Position numbers and translations under genes: made by a program | Shown here: in pieces, positions 16,421-25,470 of the stretch | How positions within the stretch are numbered: position 1 is the first letter of the stretch | Layout of the letters: each line of letters begins with the position of its first letter | Notes under the pieces: model-generated | The model's database searches: none | Told to the model about the DNA's origin: nothing | What the model saw: the letters and a program-made list of their open reading frames with translations, nothing else | NCBI GenBank assembly: GCA_016793095.1 | Contig: JAEUJQ010000050.1 | Location: 124,001-188,000, forward strand | Length of the DNA stretch: 64,000 nt | Direction: 5' to 3' | DNA from: Myxococcaceae bacterium | GTDB taxonomy: Bacteria > Myxococcota > Myxococcia > Myxococcales > Myxococcaceae

Positions 16421-17272
16421 TCACCTGGCCGGCTGCTCTCGTGCAGCGCGCAGCGTGATGATGGTGAGCTCGGGCTCGGAGTTGATGCGCGGCAGCCGCG
16501 TGCCGCGGCCGAAGCCGATGCCGCGGTTGACGTAGAGCTGGTTGCCGCGCACGCGGTAGTGGCCGCGGAACCAGGGCTGCCCACCCGCGCGGTACACGCC
16601 CTGCGTCAGCTTCGGCACGTTCCATTGCCCGCCGTGGGTGTGGCCCGACAGGCACAGCACGTCTTCCCACGCCGGCAGCTTCCCTGCGCAGCTCGGGGTG
16701 TGCGTCAGGACGAGCCGCGAGGTGTTGGGGCGCGTGCCCTTGAAGGCCTCGGCCACGTCGTCGTTCTTCGTGGTGCTGTCGTCGATGCCGATGATGGACA
16801 GGTCGACGCCGCGCACGTTCACCTTCGTGTGCTGGTTCCGCAGCACGCCGATGTCGGCCTTTCTCAGGCCCAGCGCGACCGCCTTCGCGTCGCTCCAGTG
16901 GTCGTGGTTGCCCAGCACGGCCCAGGCTTGCGGCTCGATGCGCTCGAGCAACTGGGGCACACGCTCGTACGGGTCCCACCGGGTGGTGACGAAGTCGCCC
17001 GTCAACACCGCGAGGTCGGGCTTCTCGGCGTTGAGGGCGTTGACCGCCGCGATGATGCGGCCGTCGGGCACGCCCGAGCCGATGTGCAGGTCTGACAGCT
17101 GCGCGATGGTGACGCCGTCGTGCGCAGGGTCGAGGCTCTCGAGGAAGAACTCGACGCGCGTGACGTCGAAGGACTCGCGGAGCTCCTGGCGCCGCTCGGC
17201 GCGGACCGCTGACGGCGCGAGCACAGCGGCGGACATCGCGGACAGCATCGAGCGTCGGGTCATTCGCGTCAT
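16421..17272 (-). CDS. YkuE-like metallophosphoesterase
   Basis: The 283-residue protein has a Tat-like leader (TRRSMLSAM followed by a weak hydrophobic core) and the calcineurin-type metal motifs in order: SDLHIG, LTGDFV, GNHDHW, THTP and GHTHGGQ. YkuE-type enzymes are exported phosphatases with two metals. The physiological substrate is unknown. Two ATGs nine bases apart (17272 and 17263) are both possible starts; an upstream frame to 17350 has no leader and was rejected. Confidence 0.9.
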   Translation of the reverse strand: MTRMTRRSMLSAMSAAVLAPSAVRAERRQELRESFDVTRVEFFLESLDPAHDGVTIAQLSDLHIGSGVPDGRIIAAVNALNAEKPDLAVLTGDFVTTRWDPYERVPQLLERIEPQAWAVLGNHDHWSDAKAVALGLRKADIGVLRNQHTKVNVRGVDLSIIGIDDSTTKNDDVAEAFKGTRPNTSRLVLTHTPSCAGKLPAWEDVLCLSGHTHGGQWNVPKLTQGVYRAGGQPWFRGHYRVRGNQLYVNRGIGFGRGTRLPRINSEPELTIITLRAAREQPAR

Positions 17273-17401
17273 GGAGGTGCGCAGCGTACCGAGCGGATCA
17301 ACGCGCGCGCTACCCCGGCATTTCCATCCAGGCAGGCTGCGCAGGTTCATGCGCAGCGGCGCCAGTCGTCACGCGACCTGACAGGCCAGCTCCTCCGCGC
17401 G

Positions 17402-18538
17402 TCACGAAGCGCGGGGCGCACCTGAGCCCCGCCGCGCGAGCGCGCACGTCAGCGCGAGCACCGCCCAGTCAGCCGGCCGGTGCAGCGGGAAGTCCACGAG
17501 GGCGCGGGTGGTGAGCACGACGAGGGCCGCTCCGGCGAAGGGCGAGGCGGAGCGCCACGACTCCCGCAGCCGCGTCGCGAGGAAGGTGAGCAGCGCGAGG
17601 ACCGCGAGCGGGCCGGCCTCCAGCCACAGCTCGAGCCAGTCGTCGTGCGCATGGGCCTCGAGGCCGGTGAACTCGAGCTCGGGCTGACGCGCGACGCAGT
17701 CGGCGTCCTCTCCGCATCGACGGGTCCACCACTCCAGCTCCCAGCGCGGCCAGTGGAGCTCGACGGCGCCGGGCCCGAGCCCGACGAGCGGCGAGTCGAG
17801 GAGGTGCGGCGCGATGACGCTGGTGAGGTACCACCGCCCGCGCAGGCTGGTGCTGACGTCACGCCGCGCGAGCCCGACGGCCAGCACGACGCCGACGACC
17901 ACCGCGCCCACGACGAGCCATCGCCGCACGCCACGGGTCGAAGGGTGCGCGAGGAGGAACGACGCCCCCGCCGCGAGCGAGGCGACGGTCGCGAGGGACT
18001 GCGTGAAGGCGAGCGCCAGCACCACCAGCGCGCCGGCTGCGAGGCGGACCTTCCACGACGTCGTCCGCGCCCGCCCGAGCCACAGCACGGCGAGCGGCGC
18101 CGCCACCGACGCCACGAAGTCCGGGTTCCCCAGGGTCGCGGAGCGCGCCATGCGGCCGGTCGCTCCGAACGTCGCCACGCCGCCGGCCTGCAGGACGACG
18201 ACCGCGCAGACGACGAGGAGCGCCGCGCCCACCATCCACCACGTCCGCTCCGCGACCCCGACGACGTGCCACGCTGCCACCGTCAGCGCGCCGAGGACCA
18301 GCGTCGGCGTCGTGGGCGCACCCCACGCGTCGTTCCAGCTCGCGCTCGCGCTGACGGCGGCGATGAACACGAGCGGCAGGAGCGGCACCTGTCTCCACCG
18401 CGAGGCCACGAGCGGCGACAGCGCGGCGAGGCCGGCGGCGAGCACCAGCTGCTTCGGCGTGTGGAAGGCGGAGGTGAGCGGTGGCGCGAAGACGAGCAGC
18501 GTCAGCGCGGTGATGACGGCCGGAGCGAGGGCCGTCAC
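17402..18538 (-). CDS. O-antigen ligase-like membrane protein
   Basis: This 378-residue, strongly hydrophobic protein has about ten membrane helices. A long loop near residues 230-295 holds GRWYLTSV, GLGPGAVE and HAHDDWLELWLEAG, the pattern of the O-antigen ligase/polymerase (Wzy_C) superfamily, which joins glycans at the outer face of the inner membrane. The GTG start overlaps the stop of the preceding membrane gene. No other glycan genes are adjacent, so the substrate is unknown. Confidence 0.8.
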   Translation of the reverse strand: MTALAPAVITALTLLVFAPPLTSAFHTPKQLVLAAGLAALSPLVASRWRQVPLLPLVFIAAVSASASWNDAWGAPTTPTLVLGALTVAAWHVVGVAERTWWMVGAALLVVCAVVVLQAGGVATFGATGRMARSATLGNPDFVASVAAPLAVLWLGRARTTSWKVRLAAGALVVLALAFTQSLATVASLAAGASFLLAHPSTRGVRRWLVVGAVVVGVVLAVGLARRDVSTSLRGRWYLTSVIAPHLLDSPLVGLGPGAVELHWPRWELEWWTRRCGEDADCVARQPELEFTGLEAHAHDDWLELWLEAGPLAVLALLTFLATRLRESWRSASPFAGAALVVLTTRALVDFPLHRPADWAVLALTCALARRGSGAPRAS

Positions 18539-19137
18539 GGCGCTGGTTCGAAGCGGTACATCAACGCGCCGGGAGCTCCACTCACCACCCAGCGGTAGTC
18601 ACCATCAGCGAGCCCGCTCGTCTCTTCGGCGGACAGGTGGTGGCGCACGTAGTCGTCAGCAGCGCGGCCCTCGAGCCCGTTGAAGGTCTCGGGTCGGTCG
18701 AGGTCCACGCCGACCGGCGCGCTCGTCTCTCCCGGCGCGAGGGCGCCGATTCGGGTGTTCCGCCGAAAGTCGCTGCCCAGGGAGACTGCCTCGAACGGCG
18801 TCGCGGTGTCGTTGTGAACGCTCACCTTCGCGGGCCGCGCCACCTTCGACCAGGTGATGGCGAGGGTCAGCGTGGCGAGCAGGACGAGCCAGCCCGGGGC
18901 GGCGATGGCGAGCAGCGGGCCCGTGCGGGTGGCGAACCAGGCGAGCGTCGCGCCGACGGTGACGGCTCCCACGAAGGCGATGGCCGGAACGATGAGGACC
19001 ACCAGGTAGGCCTGGGTCTCTGGTGACGGGGTGAGGAGCGCGGCGATGGCATACGAGGCGCCAGCGCCGACGAGGAGTCCTCCACCGCCTCCCAGCACGA
19101 AGCCCAGGCACCCGAGCGCGATGCGCGTCTTGTTCAT
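18535..19137 (-). CDS. Membrane protein, hypothetical
   Basis: The 200-residue protein has four hydrophobic helices (about residues 6-125) and then a soluble C-terminal tail with VHNDTATPFEAVSLG and YRWVVSGAPG. It overlaps the O-antigen-ligase-like gene by four bases. No family was recognised. The longer open frame leading into it from 20763 comes from a frameshift in the upstream lipoprotein and is not a fusion. Confidence 0.7.
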   Translation of the reverse strand: MNKTRIALGCLGFVLGGGGGLLVGAGASYAIAALLTPSPETQAYLVVLIVPAIAFVGAVTVGATLAWFATRTGPLLAIAAPGWLVLLATLTLAITWSKVARPAKVSVHNDTATPFEAVSLGSDFRRNTRIGALAPGETSAPVGVDLDRPETFNGLEGRAADDYVRHHLSAEETSGLADGDYRWVVSGAPGALMYRFEPAP

Positions 19138-19211
19138 GTAGCCAGAGAGTAGCGGACCACGGCGGTGGAGACGACTCGCTGCTGGGGCGCTGAGGCGAGC
19201 GTGGCTGCGGG

Positions 19212-20148
19212 CTAAATCTCCTGAAACGCACAACAGAAGGCCGTCGTCCCACCGTCCAACGGGCAGCAGACGCTTTGCGTGCAGTTCAGATTTTTTGGGC
19301 AGGACGCACATCCTCGCGCCGCAGAACTGGGCGAGACAGACCGCTGAGCAACAGTCCGAGGGGGCGGTGCAGGTGTCGCTGGGTTCCCCGCAGAGCGGGA
19401 CGCTGGCGTCGAGCTGACCAGAAGAGCCGCCACCAGATCCGCCGCCCGCCGCAGTGCCGCCGCCCGCCGCTCCGGCTGCAGTCCCACCGCCCGCCGCAGT
19501 CCCGCCGCCCGCCGCTCCGGCCGCAGTCCCGCCGCCCGCCGCTCCGGCTGCAGTCCCGCCGCCCGCCGCAGTCCCGCCGCCCGCTGCTCCGGCCGCAGTC
19601 CCGCCGCCCGCCCCAGTCCCGCCGCCCGCCGCTCCGGCTGCAGTCCCGCCGCCCGCCGCAGTCCCGCCGCCCGCAGTCCCGCCGCCCGCCGCTCCGGCTG
19701 CAGACCCGCCGCCAGGCACCCCGCCTGTTGTCCCGCCGCCGGGCCCGCCGCCGGGAATCCCGCCAGCGTTCGCCCCGCCACCTGCCGTCGGCGCTCCGCC
19801 CGCCATCACCGCGCCACCTGCCATCGCCACGCCGCCAGCGTTCGCCCCGCCACCGGCCGTCGCCACACCGCCCGCCGTCGCCACACCGCCTGCCGTCGCC
19901 ACGCCCCCCGCCGTCGCCACACCGCCGGCCGTCGCCAACCCGCCCGCCGCTCCGCCGCCGCCACCTGTCGTCGATCCGCCTGCCGAACCGCCGGCCGCGC
20001 CGCCACCCCGACTCACGCCGCCATCAGCGAGCTCGCACAGGGCGTCGCACAACCTGTCGAACTCCACGTCGTAGCGGCCGCAGTTGCAGCCGGGCGCGCT
20101 GAGCATCACCAGCGCGAGGAGGCCAACCACGGGGACGAGGCGGTTCAT
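19212..20148 (-). pseudogene. Gly/Ala-rich Cys-containing lipoprotein, frameshifted by one base
   Basis: The start (MNRLVPVVG, lipobox SAPGC) opens a lipoprotein with a cysteine patch, a linker of about 190 residues made almost only of Gly, Ala and Thr, and a C-terminal disulfide module (CGEPSDTC, CTAPSDCC). After CVLPKK the frame runs into unrelated sequence, while the next frame continues the Cys-rich module (NLNCTQSVCCPLDGG, FCCAFQEI, stop). The span is 937 bases, one more than a multiple of three. A run of six A (mRNA sense) lies at the break; five would restore the frame, though the exact site could be a few codons earlier. Confidence 0.7.
19429..20010 (-). repeat. Degenerate GGTAAGG-coding tandem repeat
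   Basis: Short 9- to 24-base repeats rich in GCC, GCG and CCG (plus-strand view) encode a Gly/Ala/Thr linker inside the frameshifted lipoprotein. The units include repeated GGVATA and GGGTAAGA blocks. Such tracts can expand or contract by slippage. Confidence 0.75.
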
Positions 20149-20341
20149 GCTGGAGTGGATGATCGACCCACCGCACCCGGATTGACAAGCCGTGGGGGAG
20201 CACTGGACCGGGGAAGGCTGAGTCAAACCGGAAATGTCCCTGGTTTCATCGTTCCTGCGACTCACCGTTCCATGCCCGGCGTCCTCGCCTGCTTGTTCGC
20301 GCTCACCGGGGCGGTCTACGAGTGCGTCCTCTGGAGTCTCC

Positions 20342-23300
20342 ATGACACGGCCCGTCCTGCACCTCGCTGTCCTCCTCTCGCTGGTCTTCGGGTGCTCGCA
20401 GCCGCCTCCGCTGACTCCGTGTAGCAGCGCGACCTGCACGGGCTGTTGCTCCGGGAACGAGTGCCAGCCGGGCACGACGAGTTCGACGTGCGGTCGGGGC
20501 GGCTTCAGCTGCTTCGACTGTGGACCGGCCGGCGTGTGCGCAGCGGGCGAGTGCGTGAACGCGTCCGGGGGAGGGACTGCGGGCGGCGCGAGCACAGGAG
20601 GCGGCGTGGCAGGCGGAGCCGCGGCTGGCGGCGACGCGGGCGGCGAGGCGGGGGGCGCCGCTGGAGGCGGGAGCGCGGGTGGCTCGACCGGCGGTGGGAG
20701 CACGGGCTGCCTGTCGTGCGCGGGCTGCTGCGAAGCGGGCTCGTGCGTGACGGGCACCACCAACGCGGCGTGCGGAGCGAACGGAGCCGTCTGTCAGACG
20801 TGCATGGGCAGCACGTGCATGGCTGGCGTGTGCACCGTCGCGCTCCCGGGTGGCGACGACTGCACCACGGCCTCCACCCTCACCTTCAATGCCCAGAACG
20901 TGGCCCAGGTGACCGTCGATCCGGCCGGGTTCGCGGATCACACGACGGCGAGCTGCGGTTCGAATGGCATCGACGCGGTGGTGGCCTTCGACGTCGCGAG
21001 CGCCAACACGTTCGTCACCGTCGATGTCACCGGCAGCGTCGGCCCGCCACCCACCGTCTCGCTCCGCACCACCTGCAGCAGCGGCTCGAGCGAGGTGACC
21101 TGCTCTGGCTCGGGCAGCCTCTCGCGACGGCTCGCCGCGGGTCGCGCCTTCGTCTGGATGGAGGCGGCGCCGGGCTCGGGTCCGCTGACGCTCACGGTGC
21201 GACGGACGCCGGTTCAGCCGGGAGACTCGTGCAGCAACCCGCAGGACCTCACCTTCACCAACGGCGTCGCCTCGGTCACTGGAACGCTGCTCGACTTCGG
21301 GCCCGATGGAGTGAGCTGCGCTCCGAACAGCCGTGACGCGGTCTACCGCTTCACGCTGCCGACCGCCGGCCCGGTGACGGTGCGGCTCGAGCCGCTCTCG
21401 TCTCAGTTCGACCCGAGCCTCACCCTCAACGGCGCCTGCGGCTCGTCGGTCAACTGCGGCGGCCCGGGGCCTGGCGTCATCGAACAGGTCAGCCAGACCC
21501 TCGGCGCGGGAGCACACCTGGTCCAGGTCGAGAGCTCGAACGGCACGGCGGGCCCGTACACCTTGAGCGTGCTCACCTCGGTCGCGACCGACGGGGGCGC
21601 ACCATCTGCCTGCCTCTCTCCGCTGCCCCTGACGTTCAACGCGATGGGCGCGGCGACCGCCTTCGTCACCACGGCGGGGCGACCCGACACCCTGCAGACC
21701 TGCCTGTCCGGCGTCTCGAGCGGCCCCGACACCGTCTACCAGTTCCGCGTCAACAGCCTGGCCGACCTGCAGGCGTCCTTCTCGGGCGCGGTCTCGGCGG
21801 TGGCGCTGCGCTCGGCGTGCAACGGGCCGGATCTGGCGTGCGGCTCGGCCATCAACGTCGCGGACCTCGCTCCAGGCGACTACTTCCTCATCGCCGACTC
21901 GTACCGCACCGAGACCTCGACCCAGACGCTCCGCGCGAGCCTGACGCCGCCGAAGCCCATCGGAGAGACCTGCGCGCGCCCCCTGCCCCTCGCCCTCTCC
22001 GCCGGCGCCGACGGTGGCACCGTCACCGTTCCAGTCGATCTCGCGGCCGCGACCGACGACATTCCGAACGGCTTCGCGTCTGGTGGCTGCAACGCCATCA
22101 GCAACGCGCCAGATCGCTTCTACGCGGTCACCATCGGCAGACCGCTCATCGTCACGGTCTCGGCGACGCGCACCTCGACCAGCGGAGCCGTCGAGGTGGG
22201 CCTGACGTCGGCGGCGGGCTGCGCCGCGGGCCAGGCGTCACCCTGCGCCTCGGGCACCGCGCCGGGGTTCGCCGAGCTCCTCACGGCGGGCACCCACGTC
22301 ATCCGCGTGCAGGGAACGGCGGGCAGCCAGGCCACGCTGACCATCACGGCGAGCGAGCCTCCACCCGGAGAGTTCTGCGGCAACCCCGTTCCCATCACGC
22401 TCCCGGCCGGCGGCGGCCTGCAGACGCACACCGCCACCACGCGTGGCAGCACGCAGGAGAACTTCAACAACGCCTGCGCGGGCTACGACCTGCCCGACCG
22501 CGTCTACGCGGTGACGCTGCCGGACCCGGTGTCGAACCTCACCATCACCACCACGGCCATCGGCTCGACGAACGCACCCGCCTTCATCGTGGTGCCGACG
22601 TGCAACCAGATCGTCCCGTCGTGGGAGCGGTGCGGCACGGGCGCCTCGGCCACGAAGACGCTCGAGGTCTCGGGCATCACGGCGGGCACCTGGTTCGTGT
22701 GGGTGAAGGGCCCGGCGCTCGCGGGCACCGACTACCGCATCGACTTCTCCAGCCGGCCCTCACCGCCCGGCGAGACCTGCCGCTCGGCCATCCCCATCAT
22801 GCTCTCCGACGGCCTCGATGGCGGCTCGGCCACCCTCACGGGCTCGACCGTCGGCGCGAACGATGACTACACCGCGTGCAGCCAGATCAGCCCCGCCTTC
22901 CCGGACCTCGTGTACTCGCTCTCGCTGGGGCGACCGCTCGACGCGCGGATCACCATGACGCCCACCGGGACCGGCGCCGGCACGCTCACCCGGCTCGACC
23001 CCTCGACGTGCTCGACGGACACGCTGACCTGCGCGCGCGGCGCGGTCGGACAGCCAGTCACCTTCAAGGCCACGCTCGACGCCGGCGTCTCGTTCATCTC
23101 GGTCGATCATTCCTCGGGCGGGCCCGGGCCGTTCACCCTCAACGTCTCGGTCGCGCCGCCCATCGCCGGTGACTCGTGCGCGCAGCCCCTGGCGCTCACC
23201 TTCCCGCCGACGGGCGGCACGCAGCGCGTCAACGTGGACTCGAGGAGCTTCATCAGCTCGGCCGAGGGCTGCGGCCGCTCGGGTGACGTCTTCTACGCGC

Positions 23301-25111
23301 TCTCGCTGAGCCAGCCGATGGACGTGCGCGTCACGCCGGTCGGGGGCTCGGGCTCGCCGCGCGTGGGCCTGGGCGCCACCTGCTCGTCCATCACCTGCCA
23401 GTTCGGCGGCTCCCTGGCCGCGGGCAGCGTCCCCGCGGGGACCTCGGTGCTCGTCTTCGACGCCGACGACTTCACCGAGCAGGCGTACGCCTTCGACGTG
23501 ACCGTGAGCCCGCCGACGCCGGGAGACACCTGCGCCAACCCCATCGCGCTCTCGATTCCTCCCACGGGAGGCACTCAGTCCATCGCGGGCACGCTGGCCG
23601 GCGCGTTCGACGAGTTCCGCTCGACCAGCTGCTCGACCTTCTACCCGGACCGCGTGTACCAGTTCACCACCAGCCAGCCGCTCGCCTTCGTGGCGCAGGC
23701 GGCTCCGAGCCCGGCGGACGGCGGAGCTCCGGTGCTGTCGCTGCGCAGCACCACCTGCGACCCTGCGGTGCAGCCGGTCGCGTGTGGCGCGTCGACGCCC
23801 ACCTCGAGCAGCGTGCGGGTGGCAGCGCTTCCGGCAGGCACGCACTTCCTCACGGTCGATCGCGCGGGGTTCTCGACCGCCGAGGCGTACTCGCTCGACG
23901 TGTCGCTCGGCGGCCGGCCCACGGGTGACACCTGCGCGACCGCCACCGCGCTCGCCCTGCCGACGTCGGCGCCGGGCGAGGTGACGGTTCGCGGCGACAC
24001 GAGGCCTGCCTTCCACGACGTCACGCCGAGCTGCGGCAGCTCCGCGGGTACCCGCGACGCTCCCGACGTCGTGTATGCCCTCACGCTCGCCACGCCGATG
24101 AACGTCCGGCTCTTCACGCGCGCGCTGACGCCGGGCTTCCGGCCGACCGTCGCGCTCAAGCCCGGCTGCGCGACGACGGACGCTGACCGCGCCTGCGGCT
24201 GGACGCCGACCTTCTCGACCGACACCTGGACGACCGCTCGTCCGTTGCCCGCGGGCACCTGGTACGTCGTGGTGGACGGCTACGACGCCCTCCAGGCCGG
24301 CGCGTTCGACCTCACGGTGCGCACCTCACTGCCCAACCCACCTGGAGAGTCGTGCAGCACTGCGGCCCCCATCGCGCTGTCGAGCGGCACCTTCGGGCGC
24401 GCCCTGGTGTCAGGCACGTTCGCCGACTTCTTCGAGGACCTCACCGACTGCTGGAACTCGAGCGGCTCCGACGCCGTGTATTCCATCACCACCAACCAGC
24501 CGCGGCGCCTTCACGTGCTGGCGACGCCGAGCGTGCCGACCAGCCAGCCGACGCTGTCGCTGCGCTCGACCTGCGCCTCGTCGTCGTCTCAGCTCGCGTG
24601 TGAGCGCTCGTCCTTTGACGGGACCGGCCGGCTGGCAGCGACCCTGCCCGCAGGCACCACCTCGCTCATCGTCAAGTCCGGCCTCGCCGTTCCCTCGGGG
24701 ACGTTCACGCTCGACGTGCGGGTCGATGACTTCGCCGCGGGCGACGTCTGCGCCAACGCCGTCCCGCTCACCATGGGAGGGACCACCAGCGGCGACTCCT
24801 ACAGCTTCGGGGCAGACGCCACGCTGAGCTGCGACTCGAGCCGCGCGCCCGACACCTTCTTCACCTTCACCACCGCCGCCCCCCAGACGTTCACCGCAAC
24901 GCTGACGCGGCAGAACACCTCGGAGCCCTTCTCGATGGCCCTCTTCCCCGGGTGCGCAGGCGCCGAGCGGGTGTGTCGCTCGACGGGCTTCTCGTCAGCG
25001 CCTCTCGTGCTGACGCAGACGGCGCTCCCGGCTGGCGCCTGGGTGCTCGTGGTGCGCGGTGGAACCACCAGCCCGTCAGGCTTCTCCGTCAACGCGACGC
25101 TGACGCCGTGA
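20342..25111 (+). CDS. Giant surface lipoprotein with about eleven PPC-like repeats
   Basis: This 1589-residue lipoprotein (lipobox LVFGC) has a Cys-rich module (CTGCCSGNEC), a Gly/Ala/Ser linker, a second Cys-rich module (CAGCCEAGSC) and then about eleven repeats of 110-135 residues to the C-terminus. Each repeat opens with a GD/GE-x-C-x-x-x-x-P/A-I/L motif and has a central D-x-V-Y-x-F/L segment, a cysteine pair and an LPAGT-like turn. They resemble bacterial pre-peptidase C-terminal (PPC-like) beta domains. No catalytic domain is present. TGGAG precedes the ATG; upstream ATGs give no leader. A role in adhesion or as a surface scaffold is inference. The lipoprotein at 59.6-62.1 kb has three related repeats. 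Confidence 0.85.
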   Translation: MTRPVLHLAVLLSLVFGCSQPPPLTPCSSATCTGCCSGNECQPGTTSSTCGRGGFSCFDCGPAGVCAAGECVNASGGGTAGGASTGGGVAGGAAAGGDAGGEAGGAAGGGSAGGSTGGGSTGCLSCAGCCEAGSCVTGTTNAACGANGAVCQTCMGSTCMAGVCTVALPGGDDCTTASTLTFNAQNVAQVTVDPAGFADHTTASCGSNGIDAVVAFDVASANTFVTVDVTGSVGPPPTVSLRTTCSSGSSEVTCSGSGSLSRRLAAGRAFVWMEAAPGSGPLTLTVRRTPVQPGDSCSNPQDLTFTNGVASVTGTLLDFGPDGVSCAPNSRDAVYRFTLPTAGPVTVRLEPLSSQFDPSLTLNGACGSSVNCGGPGPGVIEQVSQTLGAGAHLVQVESSNGTAGPYTLSVLTSVATDGGAPSACLSPLPLTFNAMGAATAFVTTAGRPDTLQTCLSGVSSGPDTVYQFRVNSLADLQASFSGAVSAVALRSACNGPDLACGSAINVADLAPGDYFLIADSYRTETSTQTLRASLTPPKPIGETCARPLPLALSAGADGGTVTVPVDLAAATDDIPNGFASGGCNAISNAPDRFYAVTIGRPLIVTVSATRTSTSGAVEVGLTSAAGCAAGQASPCASGTAPGFAELLTAGTHVIRVQGTAGSQATLTITASEPPPGEFCGNPVPITLPAGGGLQTHTATTRGSTQENFNNACAGYDLPDRVYAVTLPDPVSNLTITTTAIGSTNAPAFIVVPTCNQIVPSWERCGTGASATKTLEVSGITAGTWFVWVKGPALAGTDYRIDFSSRPSPPGETCRSAIPIMLSDGLDGGSATLTGSTVGANDDYTACSQISPAFPDLVYSLSLGRPLDARITMTPTGTGAGTLTRLDPSTCSTDTLTCARGAVGQPVTFKATLDAGVSFISVDHSSGGPGPFTLNVSVAPPIAGDSCAQPLALTFPPTGGTQRVNVDSRSFISSAEGCGRSGDVFYALSLSQPMDVRVTPVGGSGSPRVGLGATCSSITCQFGGSLAAGSVPAGTSVLVFDADDFTEQAYAFDVTVSPPTPGDTCANPIALSIPPTGGTQSIAGTLAGAFDEFRSTSCSTFYPDRVYQFTTSQPLAFVAQAAPSPADGGAPVLSLRSTTCDPAVQPVACGASTPTSSSVRVAALPAGTHFLTVDRAGFSTAEAYSLDVSLGGRPTGDTCATATALALPTSAPGEVTVRGDTRPAFHDVTPSCGSSAGTRDAPDVVYALTLATPMNVRLFTRALTPGFRPTVALKPGCATTDADRACGWTPTFSTDTWTTARPLPAGTWYVVVDGYDALQAGAFDLTVRTSLPNPPGESCSTAAPIALSSGTFGRALVSGTFADFFEDLTDCWNSSGSDAVYSITTNQPRRLHVLATPSVPTSQPTLSLRSTCASSSSQLACERSSFDGTGRLAATLPAGTTSLIVKSGLAVPSGTFTLDVRVDDFAAGDVCANAVPLTMGGTTSGDSYSFGADATLSCDSSRAPDTFFTFTTAAPQTFTATLTRQNTSEPFSMALFPGCAGAERVCRSTGFSSAPLVLTQTALPAGAWVLVVRGGTTSPSGFSVNATLTP

Positions 25112-25135
25112 GCGCTCGACGCCGCGATGATGAGA

Positions 25136-25470
25136 GCAACCTGGCCGTTCGACTCGACCCGACGCGCCACCGGCTTCAGGGGCCGTCGCTCGGGGGCCGC
25201 GTCAGCCTGCCACGATGAACTGAACAACCTGGCCGCTCGACTCGACCCGACGCGCCACCGGCTTCAGGGGCCACGTCAGCCTGCCACGATGAACTGAACA
25301 ACCTGGCCGCTCGACTCGACCCGACGCGTCGCTTCATGGCCGTGGCTCGGGGGCCGCGTCAGCCGGGCCGCGATGAAGTGAACAACCTGGCCGCTCGACT
25401 CGACCCGACGCGCCACGGGCGTCAGGGGCCGTCGCTCGGGGGCCGCGTCAGCCAGGCCGCGATGAAGAGG
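25136..25470. repeat. Tandem array of about 75-88 bp copies of the Clp-fusion gene 3' end
   Basis: Four copies start near 25136, 25223, 25297 and 25381. Each has AACCTGGCCGCTCGACTCGA, then CCCGACGCG, a variable GGCTTCAGGGGCC stretch, and GGCCGCGTCAGCC followed by a CGATGAAG/CGATGAAC end. The last copy includes the final codons and stop of the leftward Clp-fusion gene (GGCCGCGTCAGCCAGGCCGCGATGAAG), so the array looks like repeated duplication of that gene's 3' end into the space between two convergent genes. Copy 2 lacks about ten bases and copy 3 has a diverged middle. Confidence 0.85.

Noticed and set aside
18535-20763. A 742-residue fusion of the Gly/Ala lipoprotein with the membrane protein
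   Set aside because: The frames join only because of the one-base shift near 19291. The membrane protein has its own ATG at 19137, and the lipoprotein has its own end in the other frame.
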